A stretch of DNA of 16,128 nt from contig JAHLKC010000309.1 in NCBI GenBank assembly GCA_025449115.1, forward strand, positions 1 through 16,128, read 5' to 3'. The DNA is from Chytridium lagenaria. Lineage: Eukaryota; Chytridiomycota; Chytridiomycetes; Chytridiales; Chytridiaceae. This document shows positions 15,911 through 16,128 of this stretch, piece after piece. The position numbers and the translations under genes are program-made. Positions within the stretch are counted from its first letter, which is position 1, and each line of letters opens with the position of its first letter. The notes under the pieces were generated by a model. It saw only the letters and a program-made list of their open reading frames with translations. It ran no database searches and was not told the DNA's origin.

Positions 15911-16128
15911 ATGGACGCCGTGAAGAAACTCCTGAAGAACATGGAAGGGGAGATAATGAAAACGAACGAGAAGAATCAAGGATACCGACAGTACACTGGA
16001 TCCTTAATGCATGCGATGATTGGAACTCGACCTGATATAGCATTCGCGCTTGGAATGAGCGCTAGGTTTCAAGAGAACCCTTACCCAGCGCATTGGGATG
16101 CGCTTTACCGAACTTGTGGATACTTACA
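15911..16128 (+). CDS. pol: B2 RT connection/RNase H start, runs off the window
   Basis: From ATGGACGCCGTG at 15911 a frame with no stop runs to the end of the window. It reads VKKLLKNMEG.., GSLMHAMIGTRPDIAFALGMSAR and PAHWDALYRTCGYL, matching B1 9644-9846 and family A (GSLMYAMVNSRPDVAFAVG). It is the natural continuation of the RT after the frameshift. The RNase H acidic motifs would lie beyond 16128. Confidence 0.85.
   Translation, partial: MDAVKKLLKNMEGEIMKTNEKNQGYRQYTGSLMHAMIGTRPDIAFALGMSARFQENPYPAHWDALYRTCGYL

Larger units (their letters stand above)
11875..16128 (+). mobile_element. B2: family B copia element, 3' end outside the window
   Basis: It consists of a 5' LTR, primer-binding site, 111-bp leader, gag, protease, integrase, reverse transcriptase and the beginning of RNase H, in colinear Ty1/copia order. 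It is inserted in the gag of B-host in the opposite orientation, with 5' flank TCTTT (11870-11874). It is the longest family B copy here and serves as the reference for the others, although it carries at least four frameshifts. Confidence 0.92.

Noticed and set aside
976..16128. A new defence or metabolic system hidden among the fragments
   Set aside because: Every long conserved block found belongs to copia Gag, protease, integrase, RT or RNase H; nothing unexplained of gene size remains.

Overview
The window is eukaryotic and made almost entirely of Ty1/copia (Pseudoviridae-type) LTR retrotransposons nested inside one another, next to a broken DDE transposase gene. I see no host gene, rRNA, tRNA or bacterial-style operon. 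The DDE fragment and the long Gag-Pol elements point to a repeat-rich protist or fungus-like genome. An oomycete or related stramenopile is my best guess from the style of the DDE protein, but this is weak inference.

Two copia families are present. Family A has LTRs of about 504 bp, TGTTGG..CAACA, and is extraordinarily rich in ACGCGT. Family B has LTRs of about 390-400 bp, TGTTGG..CTACA, and an RGG box after the Gag zinc knuckle. Both use a primer site beginning TGGTAGCACTTC.

Layout: 1-470, DDE transposase pseudogene (+). 471-975, a lone family A LTR (+). 976-1834, the reverse transcriptase part of an old family B element on the minus strand ('B-host'). 1835-2232, 5' LTR of a second family B element on the plus strand ('B1'), followed by its leader and gag start to 2589. 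2590-8041, a complete family A element on the minus strand with both LTRs and a perfect GACAT target duplication, inserted in the B1 gag. 8042 to about 10071, the rest of B1, with a large internal deletion and no 3' LTR. About 10072-11874, the remainder of B-host (linker, integrase, protease, Gag zinc knuckle). 11875 to the window end, a third family B element ('B2', +) with its 5' LTR, gag, protease, integrase, reverse transcriptase and the start of RNase H; it runs off the window.

The simplest history is: B-host first; B1 and B2 inserted into it in the opposite orientation; A inserted into B1; then deletions removed the B1 3' end and some 130 bp of B-host. All elements carry coding lesions. 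A is the least damaged: it has one long gag-protease-integrase frame, and its RT/RNase H part is interrupted only by a few small indels. No copy looks able to make a complete Gag-Pol by itself, although A could supply Gag, protease and integrase.
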